64,000 nt of DNA from Atriophallophorus winterbourni (GCA_013407085.1 JACCGJ010019904.1:1-64000), one strand, 5' to 3'. Positions 33,901 to 43,700 are shown, counted from the stretch's first letter. Made by a program: numbers and translations. Notes: a model not told the origin generated them from the sequence alone.

Positions 33901-36900
33901 GTTGGTGACATTCCCCCAATCGATGATGTTGTCGAGGAGGTATGCCTTGTTCTACACTTCACGTTTGCTCATCACATTATTGCACCTCGTGTTTTGCTTT
34001 GCTTTCGGTGTTTTTCTTTACGTTCTGCCATGATTTTTCACACACACCACGTAGCCAAAGCTTGTATCGGGTCTACAAGTTTGTGTTGTCGTTTTATTGC
34101 TTCAAGGATGTGCAATTGTGCAGTATATCTGTATTGCACAGAGAACACCTTGTTAAACTGATCTGCCAACGTTACTGAACTACCCGCGGAGACATGCTGG
34201 CGTCTCACTGCCAGTGTTCTTTTGTCTGTCTCGGTCTAGACAACCTGACAGTATCTTAGCCAAAGTGGAGCCTGACCGTGTCAGTGGATTGTGCTTTAAT
34301 ACCGATGCTTGACTGCGATACACTGAATTATACTTTTAGAATGGGAGAAAGGGGGTGACTTGATAAGATACGTGTAGCACGGATGTGCAATTGTGACGTA
34401 ATTATATACTGCACAGCTAACCGTGCTAAATTGATTTGCCACAAGCGGAAACGCGCTGGAATCTTACTACCATTTATACTAATATCTATCTAGATCTGGG
34501 CAACCTGACAATGTCTTTGTAGGGTCTCTGACAATGTGACATTTTGCCTTAATCAGGCTCGTGATTTTATACATACGTACACTACGCAGCACATTTAAGT
34601 AGCTATGACCCCGGCAATACAGGCTTATTTGGGCTTTCGTTTTGCCTATTGCCTACAGTGCGTTATTGTTCTTCCTTCTACCGCTCGCTCTCTAATATTA
34701 GTGCATTGCCTGCAAGACTGACCTTGTGTTTCACGAATATGTTTCGATGTGCTGATAGGTATGATATGAAAACACAAGCCTGATCCAGGCAAAGTGCCGC
34801 ACAGTTAGAGACTGCACGAGGGCTAAGATACTGTCAGGTTGCCCAAGTCTAGACAGATATGAGAAAGAAAATAGAACAGGAAATGATAGTGAGACTCCAG
34901 CCTGTTTCAGCATGCAGCTCACTACCTGTAGCCGATCAATTTAGCACGGTGTTAACCGCACAGCACATGAGTACTGCACGATTGCACATCCGTGCGGATA
35001 GGTGGTCAAGCCCATAACTAGATTTGCGCCTGACGTTACTTTATTGACTGGGAATTGCTGGTCAACACGTAGGTACGCTCGTTTGACTATTCAGTACTAC
35101 CAAAACATACCCCGAGCAATTGCTTTTCGCAAAATTGTTTTCCGCTTTCAGGCGATTTCTTCGAAGTTGCCCCGCTTGCGCATCGCTCCCATATTGCTAA
35201 TGTTACTTTACTCATCTCGGTTATGCTCAACGTATTTTGCGGTTTCAGCCTACTAGTGGCACCACTTCCCCGACTTCAAACGTAGAAAATGTTAATGGAA
35301 CATCGAAGCACTCCCCAACAGAGGACTCGGGCGTTAAAAAAAGAAACAATAAACCGATGGCCTGGATGAAACGGCATTTGTCGCTACACATAGAGTCACC
35401 GAAAAAGCTTCACATGAAGCGTCAGGGTAAACGTGCTTCGATTGGCACGACACCTGAAAAGTCGGCTGTTCCTCCATCCGTGCCAGAAGGAAACGAGGCG
35501 GCATCTAAAGAAATGTCTCCAACCACATCCAACGAGGAAGCTATTGCTGCCGCTGTGGTCCAGGAAGCGATCACATCTGCAGTCGCTGAAAAGGAAGAAA
35601 TGGAACGATCGCCAGTCGAAGAAATGGTAACAGTAAGTACTGGTATTTTTCGTTTGGGAGGACAGAAGCCCGTATCTTTTTATGATGTAGGTATCTTTGT
35701 AATGTTTACTTGCTGTGTTGGTATGCCGTTTTCCCTGTGTGTTTTTATAGCTTTTTTACAGATTGTTTGGGTTCATCCACAGTTTTCGCCTTCACCTTTC
35801 TGTGTGTTATTCGGTGTAGCACGTGGTGAACGTGTTTGTAGTAATACTGCTTATTCGTGCAGACTTATGCCTATATTTCCCCCGCTACTTTGATCGTTTC
35901 AGCCTACAAGTGCAACATCCACAGATCAGCCAATGACTTCAGCCGAGAGTTCAGCTCCTCAGTCGCCTGAAACTGTTGTGTGTGTTGAGCAAATGGCTCA
36001 TATGACCATGTCTGACGTTGCTGCACCATCATGTGAGATGTCGAAAGAGATGACAAGCGATCGAGAACAGCCCATGGAATCCCCGATGGAACCCGAGACG
36101 AAAAGTGCCGGTTCTTCGGAAAGCTTAGAAATGGCAAAAGAATCTGCTGGCATGATGATGGCCGATAAATCGGACATGGATGAGGAGTTGGCATCCCCCG
36201 TTGAACAACCACACATGTGTGAGTCGAAAGGTCCCGAGGAAACTGAGGAAAAGCAACAAGAAAGTGAGGTAAGTAATTTTTTACCTCACTCCCAAATTTT
36301 TCCGGTGATAACCGATTATTTAGCACAGGTTTCAGAGATGTATATATGCATGACATTACAATCTCTGCCGCACCATCATAGACTTCACCTGGGCTAACAT
36401 ACTGCCAGGTTTCCTAGGCCTAGAGCGATATGAGAATGATAATAGACGTAGCAGTGTGACTCCAGTATGTTTCCGCATGCAGCTTACTACCGGTGGCAGA
36501 TCATTTTAGCACGGTGTTACATGTGCAGTACAGAAGTACCTCACCAGTAATCCCTATCAACCGAAACCATTTCAGATAGCGCGGTTCAACTGGTGCATAA
36601 TCATCATGAAGTAATGCTTAATCAAACGTGAAATGCATGAAGGATTACACAAAGGTTCACGACATGACATGTTTGTGCATGAATGTGTTCCATATTGTAG
36701 AAGTAACGTGCTGCATGCCGCACCATACTGGAATCGGACTCCCATAATTTATTACTTATGTCCGTCCAGACCATAGCATCCGGCAGTATATTAGCTCAGG
36801 TGCAGTCTATAACTGAGCACGGATGTGCAATCGTGCAGCATTTCTGTGTTATGCGGCTAACCTCGTGCTAAATTGATTGGCCAATGGTAGTGAGCTGCAT

Positions 36901-38192
36901 GCTGAAACACGCTGTAGTCTCACTACCATTTCTATTTCCTCCTCTGTCTGGACCTGGGAAACCTTAGCCCACGTGCAGTCTCTGACTGTGCGGCACTTGT
37001 CCTGGATCAGGCTTGCGCTTTCATACCTATGACTGAGCATTTTGCTGGGCTCCAAGCGTGCTATTTTCTACAACAACATGGAGCTCAAGTCTGGAGCCAG
37101 CCAAAGTGCCATTCAACAAGAAACAGGAAAATTAGTTATGGAACCGCTTAAAATAAACCGGGCAACCGAAATACGCAAAGTTGCGGTGGCTTGCTTTTCT
37201 TCTATTTTCACTGCATGTGATTATGTGATTGTTAAATAATAGTATATGATAATAATTATAACCCATAATAAAGTATATTGTCGCCACTGACGTCGGTTTC
37301 CATTCATATCACCAATGTTTCAAACCAGCTATTATTTGGATCAATTGTACCCCATCTATGTAAACGAATATGTCCCACTGAGTCTAGCGCTACGATGCGC
37401 GACCTCGTCAGTGACTGGCAGTGCCGATGCGTTCTTTTAACCACCGTAAACGGGCTAGCGTCAACGTTTTTCTTACTCTGTGCCCTCTTGGACCTAACAT
37501 CTGTTAGTAGTCACATATCTTAGCAACGCGACGCTGCCACTGAACGGGAAACAATGTTTCAAGGAAATTGCTGTCAAAACAGAAACCGGCGGACGTCTTC
37601 CGCCCGGTTAGACCAGATTCCTCAAACATGGGGACACGACCTTTAACATGGAAGAAACATCGCGTCGATGCCATAAATGGCAACTGTTAGCAAGCGCTCC
37701 ATTCGCTTTGCGTACACACTGTGCGATCTCGTCCTCGACACAATCGCCAGCAGAAAGACAACTACTGAGGTTAACGAAGCTATTGACCCGTTTGAGATTG
37801 ACACCACAGATTCGAAGACAACCGCCTCATTCCTGTGTAAACGTATTACACTTGTTAGGAGCAAAACACCATACAAACACAGACGGCAAAATAATGTAGC
37901 TATTTAGCGGTGTTGGATAGTTAGTTTTTGTTCTGGGCGTCTCCAATGTCAACGACTAATTTCCCGTTTTTCAAACCTTTGTTCATTTTAGGCCGAAGAA
38001 GAAATGCCCAAAGTGGTGGACACTAATAACACCAATGTCGCTGAGGAGCCTGCCGCTTCGGATTCCGACCCCGAGATGGCTCATCATCATCAGATGCCTG
38101 TTTCCGAACCAATGACACACGAATCGGGCAACGATAAATCTGAAAACGAAAGCGATAATGATCATACCGAGATTCAGATTAATGGAGAGTAA
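27918..38192 (+). CDS. Six-exon gene: candidate myristoylated AKAP/MARCKS-like scaffold protein
   Basis: Joined exons 27918-27980, 33526-33573, 33877-33939, 35249-35632, 35903-36268 and 37992-38192 give 374 codons plus TAA. All donors are GT, all acceptors AG, and all introns are phase 0. Residues 2-7 (GAATGK) fit the N-myristoylation consensus. Residues 88-122 are strongly basic, with KRHLS and GKRAS, sites of the PKA/PKC kind. Residues 158-170 form an amphipathic helix with hydrophobics at positions 1,4,5,8,9,12,13 (A..VV..AI..AV), the pattern by which AKAP helices bind PKA RII dimers. The rest (187-374) is acidic, rich in Met, Ser, Glu and Pro, and likely disordered. Membrane anchor, basic effector region and RII helix together suggest a gravin/AKAP79-like anchor; MARCKS-like without PKA binding is the alternative. 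Exon structure is seen; function is inferred. Confidence 0.8.
29205..29312 (+). repeat. SINE-like repeat, 3' half (intron 1)
   Basis: Shares GGCAACCTGACAGTATCTTAG, CTGTGCGGCACTTTGCC and GGATCAGGCTTGTGCTTTCA with six other copies between 34 and 37 kb. Only the right half of the consensus is present. Confidence 0.7.
29313..29520 (+). repeat. Interspersed repeat, copy 1 (related to 31160-31440)
   Basis: CTTCCCTT..ATGAA, CTAACGAGCTCC-like and downstream segments align with 31171-31360. Both copies lie in intron 1 on the same strand, flanking the antisense RT fragment, so they may be parts of one larger repeat. Confidence 0.45.
29810..30760 (-). mobile_element. Non-LTR RT fragment, antisense in intron 1
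   Basis: Minus-strand pieces: KLFDLDYADDVVLLFGS near 30600 (the catalytic Asp-Asp), YFIYLGS near 30410, RRLQVFDNRCLRTISGITW and RTRNATIRNRIFG (30220-30140), HRLRWLGYILQMGNHRFAKT near 30080, and DMAQSRVYWRFVVD near 29840. Order and blocks match the C-terminal half of RTE/jockey-type reverse transcriptases known from flatworms. It is interrupted by stops. Confidence 0.75.
31160..31440 (+). repeat. GC-richer interspersed repeat, copy 2
   Basis: Clearly more GC-rich than its neighbours, with CCCGCGATCGGGTATCCCGC, and partly alignable to 29313-29520. Unknown origin; possibly the 5' untranslated region of a LINE. Confidence 0.4.
31441..33525 (+). other. Rest of intron 1
   Basis: No further element hallmark recognised. 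Frames at 32811-33020 (+) and 33142-33477 (-) are open but match no family I know and lack splice links to the gene. Confidence 0.4.
33526..33573 (+). CDS. Exon 2 (48-bp microexon)
   Basis: 16 codons, ATDAEKHDIQQKSASM. Preceded by a pyrimidine-rich tract ending TTTCAG and followed by the donor GTGAGT. Confidence 0.72.
33877..33939 (+). CDS. Exon 3 (63 bp)
   Basis: 21 codons, starting LVNGDANAVGDIPP and ending DVVEE. Acceptor CACCAG, donor GTATGC. The acidic end matches the character of the rest of the protein. Confidence 0.72.
34085..34320 (+). repeat. SINE-like repeat copy (intron 3)
   Basis: Starts GGATGTGCAATTGTGCAGTA, contains CAACCTGACAGTATCTTAGCC and ends near GTGCTTTAATACC. Diverged but colinear with the 36817-37032 copy. 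Confidence 0.65.
34375..34580 (+). repeat. SINE-like repeat copy (intron 3)
   Basis: Starts GCACGGATGTGCAATTGTG, contains ACTGCACAGCTAACCGTGC and GGGCAACCTGACAATGTCTT, ends near CTCGTGATTTTATAC. Confidence 0.7.
34740..34998 (-). repeat. SINE-like repeat, full-length inverted copy (intron 3)
   Basis: The best full-length copy, about 250 bp. On the minus strand: CACGGATGTGCAATCGTGCA, AACACCGTGCTAAATTGATC, the hairpin region GGTAGTGAG ... CTCACTATC, GGGCAACCTGACAGTATCTT, and GGATCAGGCTTGTGTTTTCA. Confidence 0.75.
35249..35632 (+). CDS. Exon 4 (basic region and RII-type helix)
   Basis: 128 codons, protein residues 59-186. Starts PTSGTTSPTS after GGTTTCAG; the donor after ACA is GTAAGT. Contains the basic segment KKRNNKPMAWMKRHLSL through KRQGKRASIG (residues 88-124) and the candidate RII-binding helix (codons at 35540-35584). 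The reading frame stays open well into the intron, so the donor rather than a stop sets the exon end. Confidence 0.85.
35903..36268 (+). CDS. Exon 5 (acidic, Met-rich)
   Basis: 122 codons, residues 187-308. Starts PTSATSTDQP, echoing the PTSGTTS start of exon 4. Ends KQQESE before the donor GTAAGT. Dense in Met, Ser, Glu and Pro (for example SKEMTSDREQPMESPMEPE); probably unstructured. Confidence 0.85.
36345..36530 (-). repeat. SINE-like repeat copy (intron 5)
   Basis: Inverted, diverged copy: GGGCTAACATACTGCCAGG, GTGACTCCAGTATGTTTC and TTTTAGCACGGTGTTA match the reverse of the family consensus. Confidence 0.6.
36700..36816 (+). repeat. SINE-like repeat fragment (intron 5)
   Basis: Right-half fragment with CCAGACCATAGCATCCGGC, AGTATATTAGCTCAGGTGCA and a truncated end directly abutting the next copy. 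Confidence 0.5.
36817..37032 (+). repeat. SINE-like repeat copy with perfect hairpin (intron 5)
   Basis: Starts GCACGGATGTGCAATCGTGC. AATGGTAGTGAG at 36883-36894 pairs perfectly with CTCACTACCATT at 36919-36930, forming a 12-bp hairpin. Ends GATCAGGCTTGCGCTTTCA. I see no convincing pol III A/B boxes, so the SINE label rests on size and dispersion only. Confidence 0.7.
37033..37991 (+). other. Rest of intron 5
   Basis: Contains open frames (37042-37239 and 37648-37907) of unclear meaning. None joins to the host gene in frame with convincing splice sites. Confidence 0.35.
37992..38192 (+). CDS. Exon 6 (C-terminus)
   Basis: 66 codons and TAA. Acceptor TTTTAG, then AEEEMPKVVDTNNTN; contains a short His run (MAHHHQMP) and an Asp/Glu/Asn-rich end (ESDNDHTEIQINGE). 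The following pyrimidine-rich sequence is presumably 3' UTR, but I could not find a clear AATAAA. Confidence 0.82.
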   Translation, partial: AEEEMPKVVDTNNTNVAEEPAASDSDPEMAHHHQMPVSEPMTHESGNDKSENESDNDHTEIQINGE

Positions 38193-39217
38193 TCTCCTAT
38201 TTCATCGTGCCCCCCTCCACCCGAATCTCTCACTCACGATTTCGCCTATTCTCTCTTGGTATTGATTCTTCCGTGTAATTCTTTTGAATTTGCCCTCTAC
38301 TCGCCCTGTTGTTTTTGCTGTTCAACGTTTACTTTCTTATTCTCGTATCACACTACCCGGGAGGATGAACATTATTTTTTCTTCTCAAATTTGTGTCATT
38401 CCACTTATTTTTACGGCTTTTCTTCTGGCCCCAAACTTATTTTGCTGCTGCAACACACCCCATGCTTCCCCTCGTGTAAATTTGGTATTCGATTGCATAC
38501 AATCAACAATGAACCGTTCGTTTCGCCCTCGCAAAAATTATTCCAGAACTGAGTAGCTTGTGTTGTTTTTTTATTCCACTTTGTAATTTTGTTAATCGAA
38601 TTGTGTATGTGCGTTGCGGGTTTAGGGAGAAACATTTTGTGCTGCTTTATTACTTGTGATGTTGCTATCATGCTCCGACTGTTTCTCTCAACTTTTGCCT
38701 CCAAGCCTGTCTCCCGTTTTTCTATGTCTTGCCTGTTTGTCCCTCGAACGTTCATCAGTACATCATTTCTAATTAGTTCGGTTGTTCTGCCTCAAATTCT
38801 CAAAGGGTTCCGGATTATAATGTTTAATGATATATCTCAGAATCGTGCTGTTAGCATCTTACTGAATGTTTTTGAGTAACCTTATCAGCTATTCAAGGGA
38901 GGTTTCTTGTGCTGTGTTTTAGTGAAAGCCACCAGTGAGATGTCTTGCTGAAGCCGCTCTATTGATTTACATGATTGCTTTTTATGTGTTTGGGGATGAG
39001 GCTTGTAGATTCCTTTCTATTTCCCTTTATTTGTAAGTATAATTTTGCCGTGGATGGCATTAAGGCATCAATACGTGTAAGCAATCTACTGCTGTCTCTG
39101 ATAATGATGATGATAACCTACACAAAGCTTGATATCGGTCTCGAGCGTTTTATTTATTCTGTTCGAAGCGCCCTTGTATTGTGTGTGATTTCGATAACCT
39201 GATCGCTAACGGTTGTC
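38193..39217 (+). other. Probable 3' UTR and downstream flank of the host gene
   Basis: Markedly pyrimidine-rich on the plus strand for several hundred bases after the stop codon. No AATAAA was found, so the transcript end is undefined. Confidence 0.45.
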
Positions 39218-39880
39218 GTGGTATGGCCCAATGTCAAGTTTTCGGCGGGCAAACATCACGAAGCACTTACTGTAACTTTTTGTCCTGTACATCAAAAGCG
39301 CATCGCGGTTTTATACTCCACGGCGTTTAAAGGCTTATTCGCGAGGAACAGTCTGTCCCTCAGCGATAGGCGGCAACTGCACGCCGGAGGCGTGATCTGC
39401 GTTCAACAGTTAAGAGCTGTATCTGCTCTTCAACAGCTTGAAGATGACACTTCACAGTGCCTCCAATGTGAGCAGTCAACAGCAAGTTCTTCCCAACTCG
39501 TACGGTCAATGTCGAAAGCCTTCATATCTCCTTTACAAACGTCTTTGTCCCGCAAGTGCGGTCTGCCCAATGGTCGACTTCTTCATTTCAACTTTCCATG
39601 GGGAAGGTCTTTTGGAATGCGGCCGTTTCCCATTCTGTACACATGGCCGAGCCACCGTAGGCGGCGCTGTCCTAGTAGGATGAACATTCTCTGTAGACCA
39701 GATTCAGAAAGCACTTCCGCTTTTATTACTTTGTGCACTCACAATGTGTTCAAGATGCGTTGATGGTCCATGTTTCACTACCGTACAGTAAAGCATTTCG
39801 TATGCTGTGCTGAAGGGAAAGAAGAACAAATAGCGTCGAACTCAACCAGAATTTTATCGTGCTGGTGACACAAGTTCCAT
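39218..39880 (-). mobile_element. RTE-like LINE C-terminus
   Basis: Minus strand: ALLYGSETWTIN near 39785, RRRLRWLGHVYRMGNGRIPKD near 39640, GRPHLRDKDVCKGDMKAF near 39540, SWEELAVDCSHWR near 39480, and a terminal DCSSRISL ... RC block near 39345. Same family and block order as 41960-42915 on the other strand. Frames are broken. Confidence 0.78.
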
Positions 39881-40325
39881 TAACCATTATTATTGCCTAC
39901 GCTGCGCTGAAAGATTGCGTATACTTTAATGGCGGTCCAGGTTTAAATGGCATTCTGCGTTGTTTATTGAACGCAACCCACCATCACGTATGATAAGATC
40001 CCCGATATTGCCTCTTGTTTGCTCATGAAACCTAATTTCGGTTCCCAGGATATTTGTAATCAATTATCAAAACGGAAAGTACCATCGCTTTGGAAGTACT
40101 ATCAACCATCTCGTGCTAATTGCCACAGGAGCTCGTAAGTTACCGTATCTTTACCGACAAAGCACACATCTTGATTGAAAAGTAGCCTCCGGATAATCAA
40201 TTCCACCTGTAACATCGTAAAAACGCAACAAAATTATAGTCTGACACTGGAGAAATCGGGATAATAATCTTTCTGAAGCATCCGCGGTTGCCCTGGTCGC
40301 AAATGGCCATTTGAAACTTGTTCTT
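39881..40325. other. Spacer, possibly older RTE sequence
   Basis: May be upstream RT sequence of the preceding minus-strand element, but no block is clear enough to claim. Confidence 0.3.
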
Positions 40326-40462
40326 GCCATGTCAGATTCAGTTCAAAGTTTTAATGATCCAAAAAGCAATTACTTTACAGTAACCGCAGATTAAAAATAT
40401 AGGGAATGCATGAAACAACACAAATGTTTTATCCAAATGGAAAGTCAGCACGTGTATTCAGG
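40326..40462 (-). mobile_element. 3' end of a CR1-like LINE, truncated
   Basis: Same 3' segment as 6421-6562: TTTTAATGATCCAAAAAGC, CTTTACAGTAACC, AATATAGGGAATGCATGAA, GGAAAGTCAGCACGT. Confidence 0.72.
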
Positions 40463-41070
40463 TGCAAGGTTGGATTTGGTCAAAGTATACTTGTCAACGA
40501 TAACCACCGTATCTCTTCTACGTCTCTGTTTCTACTCAACCTAAAAGTACAGTGCACGTTCCTTCTCAGTTCACTTTGAAGAGAAACAACGCTTTATCCT
40601 CGTTGCACGTATGTGAATTCTTTTGGGTATCGATTTTTGCGATTTTCTCGTTTGCTGTGAGTGACCTAGAACATATGGCTGAATTAATCCGCGCAACATA
40701 GTGTAGATACCGTATGCACACAATTGCTCTTTTTCAGTGAAATTTGGCTACCGTTTTCAAAATGCGGGCTTTGCTAGAATTTAGCCAGAGTTTGTGTTGG
40801 CTGATCCATATCATTAGCTTTCGTTTAATTTGGTCTACCAGCATAAATTTAAGGTTATCATCGGGTGTGATTTACTCAGAAGCGGTATTAGTTTATGGGT
40901 GCACGCTTGCCAATTGTACATTTGCTCACTGGTCTACTTTTCACGACAAATACAATGTGCTATATCGATTTTATAAACTGTTGTATGGAACCCACCGACG
41001 TTTCAGAGTTTTTACTATTTTGCATTCGACGAGTTTCATCTATCTTTCTCATTGAACCTGATATTACTGT
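40463..41070. other. Spacer
   Basis: No recognisable gene or element; a 103-codon frame at 40744-41055 looks random. Confidence 0.4.
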
Positions 41071-41275
41071 CTCCACCGGATGACGGCAAACAGCCAGAAA
41101 CCGGTTGTGGTGTGTTAGGGCTGGAGATGTGAACACCACCATATAGTGGTCGTTTATAAGCGCCTTGACTGTTTGACTTTCTAACCTGGTGATGGTAAAC
41201 ACAGCCAGAAACAGGTTGTGGTGTCTAAGTGAAGGGGGTGTGAGCACCACGGTATATTGGTCATTGAGCTTAGTT
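41071..41275 (+). repeat. Second hammerhead-like tandem repeat, about 111-bp unit
   Basis: Two tandem units; the GAAA boxes at 41097 and 41208 are 111 bp apart. Unit 1 (41071-41110): stem I CTCCAC/GTGGTG, core CGGATGA, CGGC/AAACA/GCCA, GAAA, CCGGT, U then GTGG. Unit 2 (41181-41221): core CTGGTGA, TGG ... CCA, GAAA, CAGGT, U. Each core differs from CTGATGA at one base. Both units then share GTGGTGT and a GTGAxCACCAC segment. Related to, but distinct from, the 240-bp family. Confidence 0.6.
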
Positions 41276-41445
41276 TGAATCAACCGAGCACGCACATCTG
41301 GATTTGTGAATCCCCGCAGGTTGTCAAGGGATGATGAGATCTCGGTCGCATTATGTAAACACCGCACATCTCTTCCAAGGTTCACATGGCCACTGGTCCA
41401 GATGAAAGTTGACGCCACAGCCCAAGTTATTGTGATTGCTTTGGA

Positions 41446-41920
41446 ATTGGTTCAAGATTCAAAAATGTTTGGTGATAATAAACACCTTCCTGTGTAATTT
41501 CGGGAGATGTGAGCAACACGTTACTTTGGTCATCCATAAGCGCCTTGACGACGAATCACTATGTGATTCTGTGTTTGAACATCGTGGTTCGTTGTACGAA
41601 CCCTATGTATCAGTGGCATTCAAGTATAACCATGTTTACCTTCCTTTACAATTATCATAGCATAGTAAATAGTCTTTCAGTAAAAAAAGAAATAATTCAT
41701 AATTACATCTCGTCCAATGGAATACTTCCCGTGAGTTAATACGTCGGTGCAGTAAATACTGCAATAAATACGTATCCAAAATTTGTAATGTCTCGGCGCT
41801 GGGCGCTGTAACAATTGTTTCGGATAGCGCATTCCAAAGGAAACAGACACGTACAGAATAAAAATATAGGCGACAGCTAACACGGGAATAGGGAGTTTAT
41901 AATGGATGATTTGAAGTATT
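41446..41920 (-). mobile_element. CR1-like LINE remnant with inserted hammerhead-like repeat
   Basis: GGTTCAAGATTCAAAAATGTTTGGTGAT (split at 41450-41475) is the tail and start of the hairpin block; the rest resumes near 41670 and continues to the TTCCAAAGGAAACAGACAC region near 41835, which encodes the CLFPLECA-type end of the RT on the minus strand. Between them lie about 190 bp that include GGGAGATGTGAGCAACACG, part of the second hammerhead-like repeat. Same subfamily as 45138-45560. Confidence 0.6.
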
Positions 41921-41959
41921 TAATATTTATATTGTAAGTATCATATCTGAGATGGCAAG

Positions 41960-42915
41960 CTTTCCAACCTGAACCGGTTGAGGTCACAAACCAAGGCACG
42001 GGATGTGCTCATCCGTAGTCTGCTGTATTCCGATGATGCAGCCACTATTACTCACTCGCAAGACAACCTCCAGTCGCTAATGGACTGTTTTTCGTTGGCA
42101 TGCAAAAACTTTGAGCTTATAATCAGCATGAGCAAGGCCAAAGTCTATGGTCAAGGGATTGTATCGCCTCCAATCATCACTGTTGAAAACAGTCAGCTTG
42201 AACCAATACATCATTTCACATATCTTGGTTCAACCATTGCGGATAACCTCTCGCTAGACACGGAGATTGATAAGCGGATTTATAGAGCAGCTATCATTTT
42301 GTCCCGATTGAACTCTCGTGTTTGTGGTAACCGAATTGACAGCAGATCCAAAGATGATGGTGTACAGCGCGTGCTTACTAAATGCTTTACTGTACGGCAG
42401 TGAGACCTGGGCCATGCACGTAAGACACGAACGGAAGCTGAGTGCTTTCCATTTACGAAGCCTCCGTCGTATCTTGAACATGCTGAAGTTCTTTCAAAAT
42501 TTGGTCTACAGAGCATGTTCACTCTGCTACGACAGCGCAGCCTACGCTTGCTGGGTTGTGTACAGAATAAAAAATGGTCATATTCCAAAATATCTGCTCT
42601 ATCGTGATTTGTAATCAAGACATCAGCCTTTGAGTAGACCCCACTTGCGGGATCAAAATGTTTGTAAAAGAGATATGAAATCTCACGGCATTGACCATAT
42701 GAGTTGTTAAGACCTTACCCTTGACCGCACATTTCGGAGCTAATGCGTAAAGCGTCATGTCCAAGCTAGTGAAGAGCAGGTACAGCTCTTGTCTGCTAAA
42801 TACAGATCACACCGCCGGCGTGCAACTGTGGCCGTTCGACCGAGTACTGTTCTTCGCTGTGTGAGAGATTGTCACCCTCTAATCGTACTGTTTACTCATT
42901 TTAAAAGCTGCAGAT
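41960..42915 (+). mobile_element. RTE-like LINE, RT C-terminal half
   Basis: Blocks in order: RSLLYSDDAATITHSQDNLQSL near 42020 (YSDD in place of the usual FADD), FELIISMSKAKV, PIHHFTYLGSTIADNLSLDTEIDKRI (42200-42280), NALLYGSETWAM near 42390, FHLRSLRRILNML near 42450, GHIPKYLLYRDL near 42575, then degraded RPHLRDQNVCKRDMKSHGID, and a Cys/His end LRCVRDCHPLIVLFTHFKSC near 42855. Several frame changes. Confidence 0.83.
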
Positions 42916-42999
42916 TATGGAACCATCATACGCTTGTGATCTACACCCATGCTCGATATCGAACGAAGTAGGCCAGGAAAAACAACACGTATCACGTCA

Positions 43000-43700
43000 A
43001 TTCGTCGGCTTCTTTGAAGTGAGAGGGGAGGCTCAGATGTTGCATCCGTTCCTCGTATGTTAGTTCCTGAGAAGCACTTACGAGTTTGGCCGAACCATGT
43101 AAAATTCTGTTAGGCAGTAGTGTATCCTTTTTGAGTCTGGAAATTATGTAGGTTTTTAAGATTGTGCACAAATTTCCTGGAGAGAATGTTTTGAAAATAC
43201 GTAAGGGCCTACTAGAAAGCACGCTTGTAAATGACCTCACAATGTAGCTGTTCATTAGGCTGCCATATACACAGACTTCAATTTTTTTAATACTTGGCCC
43301 AGTTCAAAATTGTTAGCCAAGTGATATGTGTACTAGAAAGGCGTACCAATTTGCAGCACCTTGCCTTTTAAAAAATAGAATGGTAGCCATTCATGGAGAG
43401 CATCTAAATCACTATGCAACGGTACACAGTCGTAGTACATTTTATCCAAATTGTAATATATTCAGCAAAGAGAATCACCTTGTATGAGAGCGTCTGTGGT
43501 AGGTAGTTGATGTAAACTACGAAAAGTACTGACCCGATGACGGAACCTTGCAGTGCACAACTAGGGGCATTAATCACTCGTAAATGTGCCTCGTTGATTC
43601 GCGCAATTGCCTGGTGCTCGGTGAGGTAACTTTCGAGTCATTCGAGTAGCTGTCCGCTGATACCCATCTGCTTCAGCTTTTGCAGTTATTCATCATCTGC
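43000..43700 (-). mobile_element. LINE RT fragment with lost catalytic motif
   Basis: Minus strand: LKQMGISGQLLEWLESYLTEHQ near 43670, ALQGSVIGSVLFVVYINYLPQTL near 43540, then ILFAEYITIW near 43465 where FADD is expected, so the catalytic Asp pair is mutated. The C-terminal block follows at 43255-42992 (RIFKTFSPGNLCTILKTY, GSAKLVSASQELTYEERMQHL). Confidence 0.75.

Noticed and set aside
35633..35893. C-terminal extension of exon 4 with hydrophobic segments
   Set aside because: The frame simply reads through intron 4; a strong GTAAGT donor at 35633 and an in-phase acceptor at 35902 end the exon, and the hydrophobic stretch is pyrimidine-rich intron.
39218..39763. 181-codon plus-strand frame
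   Set aside because: It is the antisense shadow of the RTE-like C-terminus read on the minus strand.
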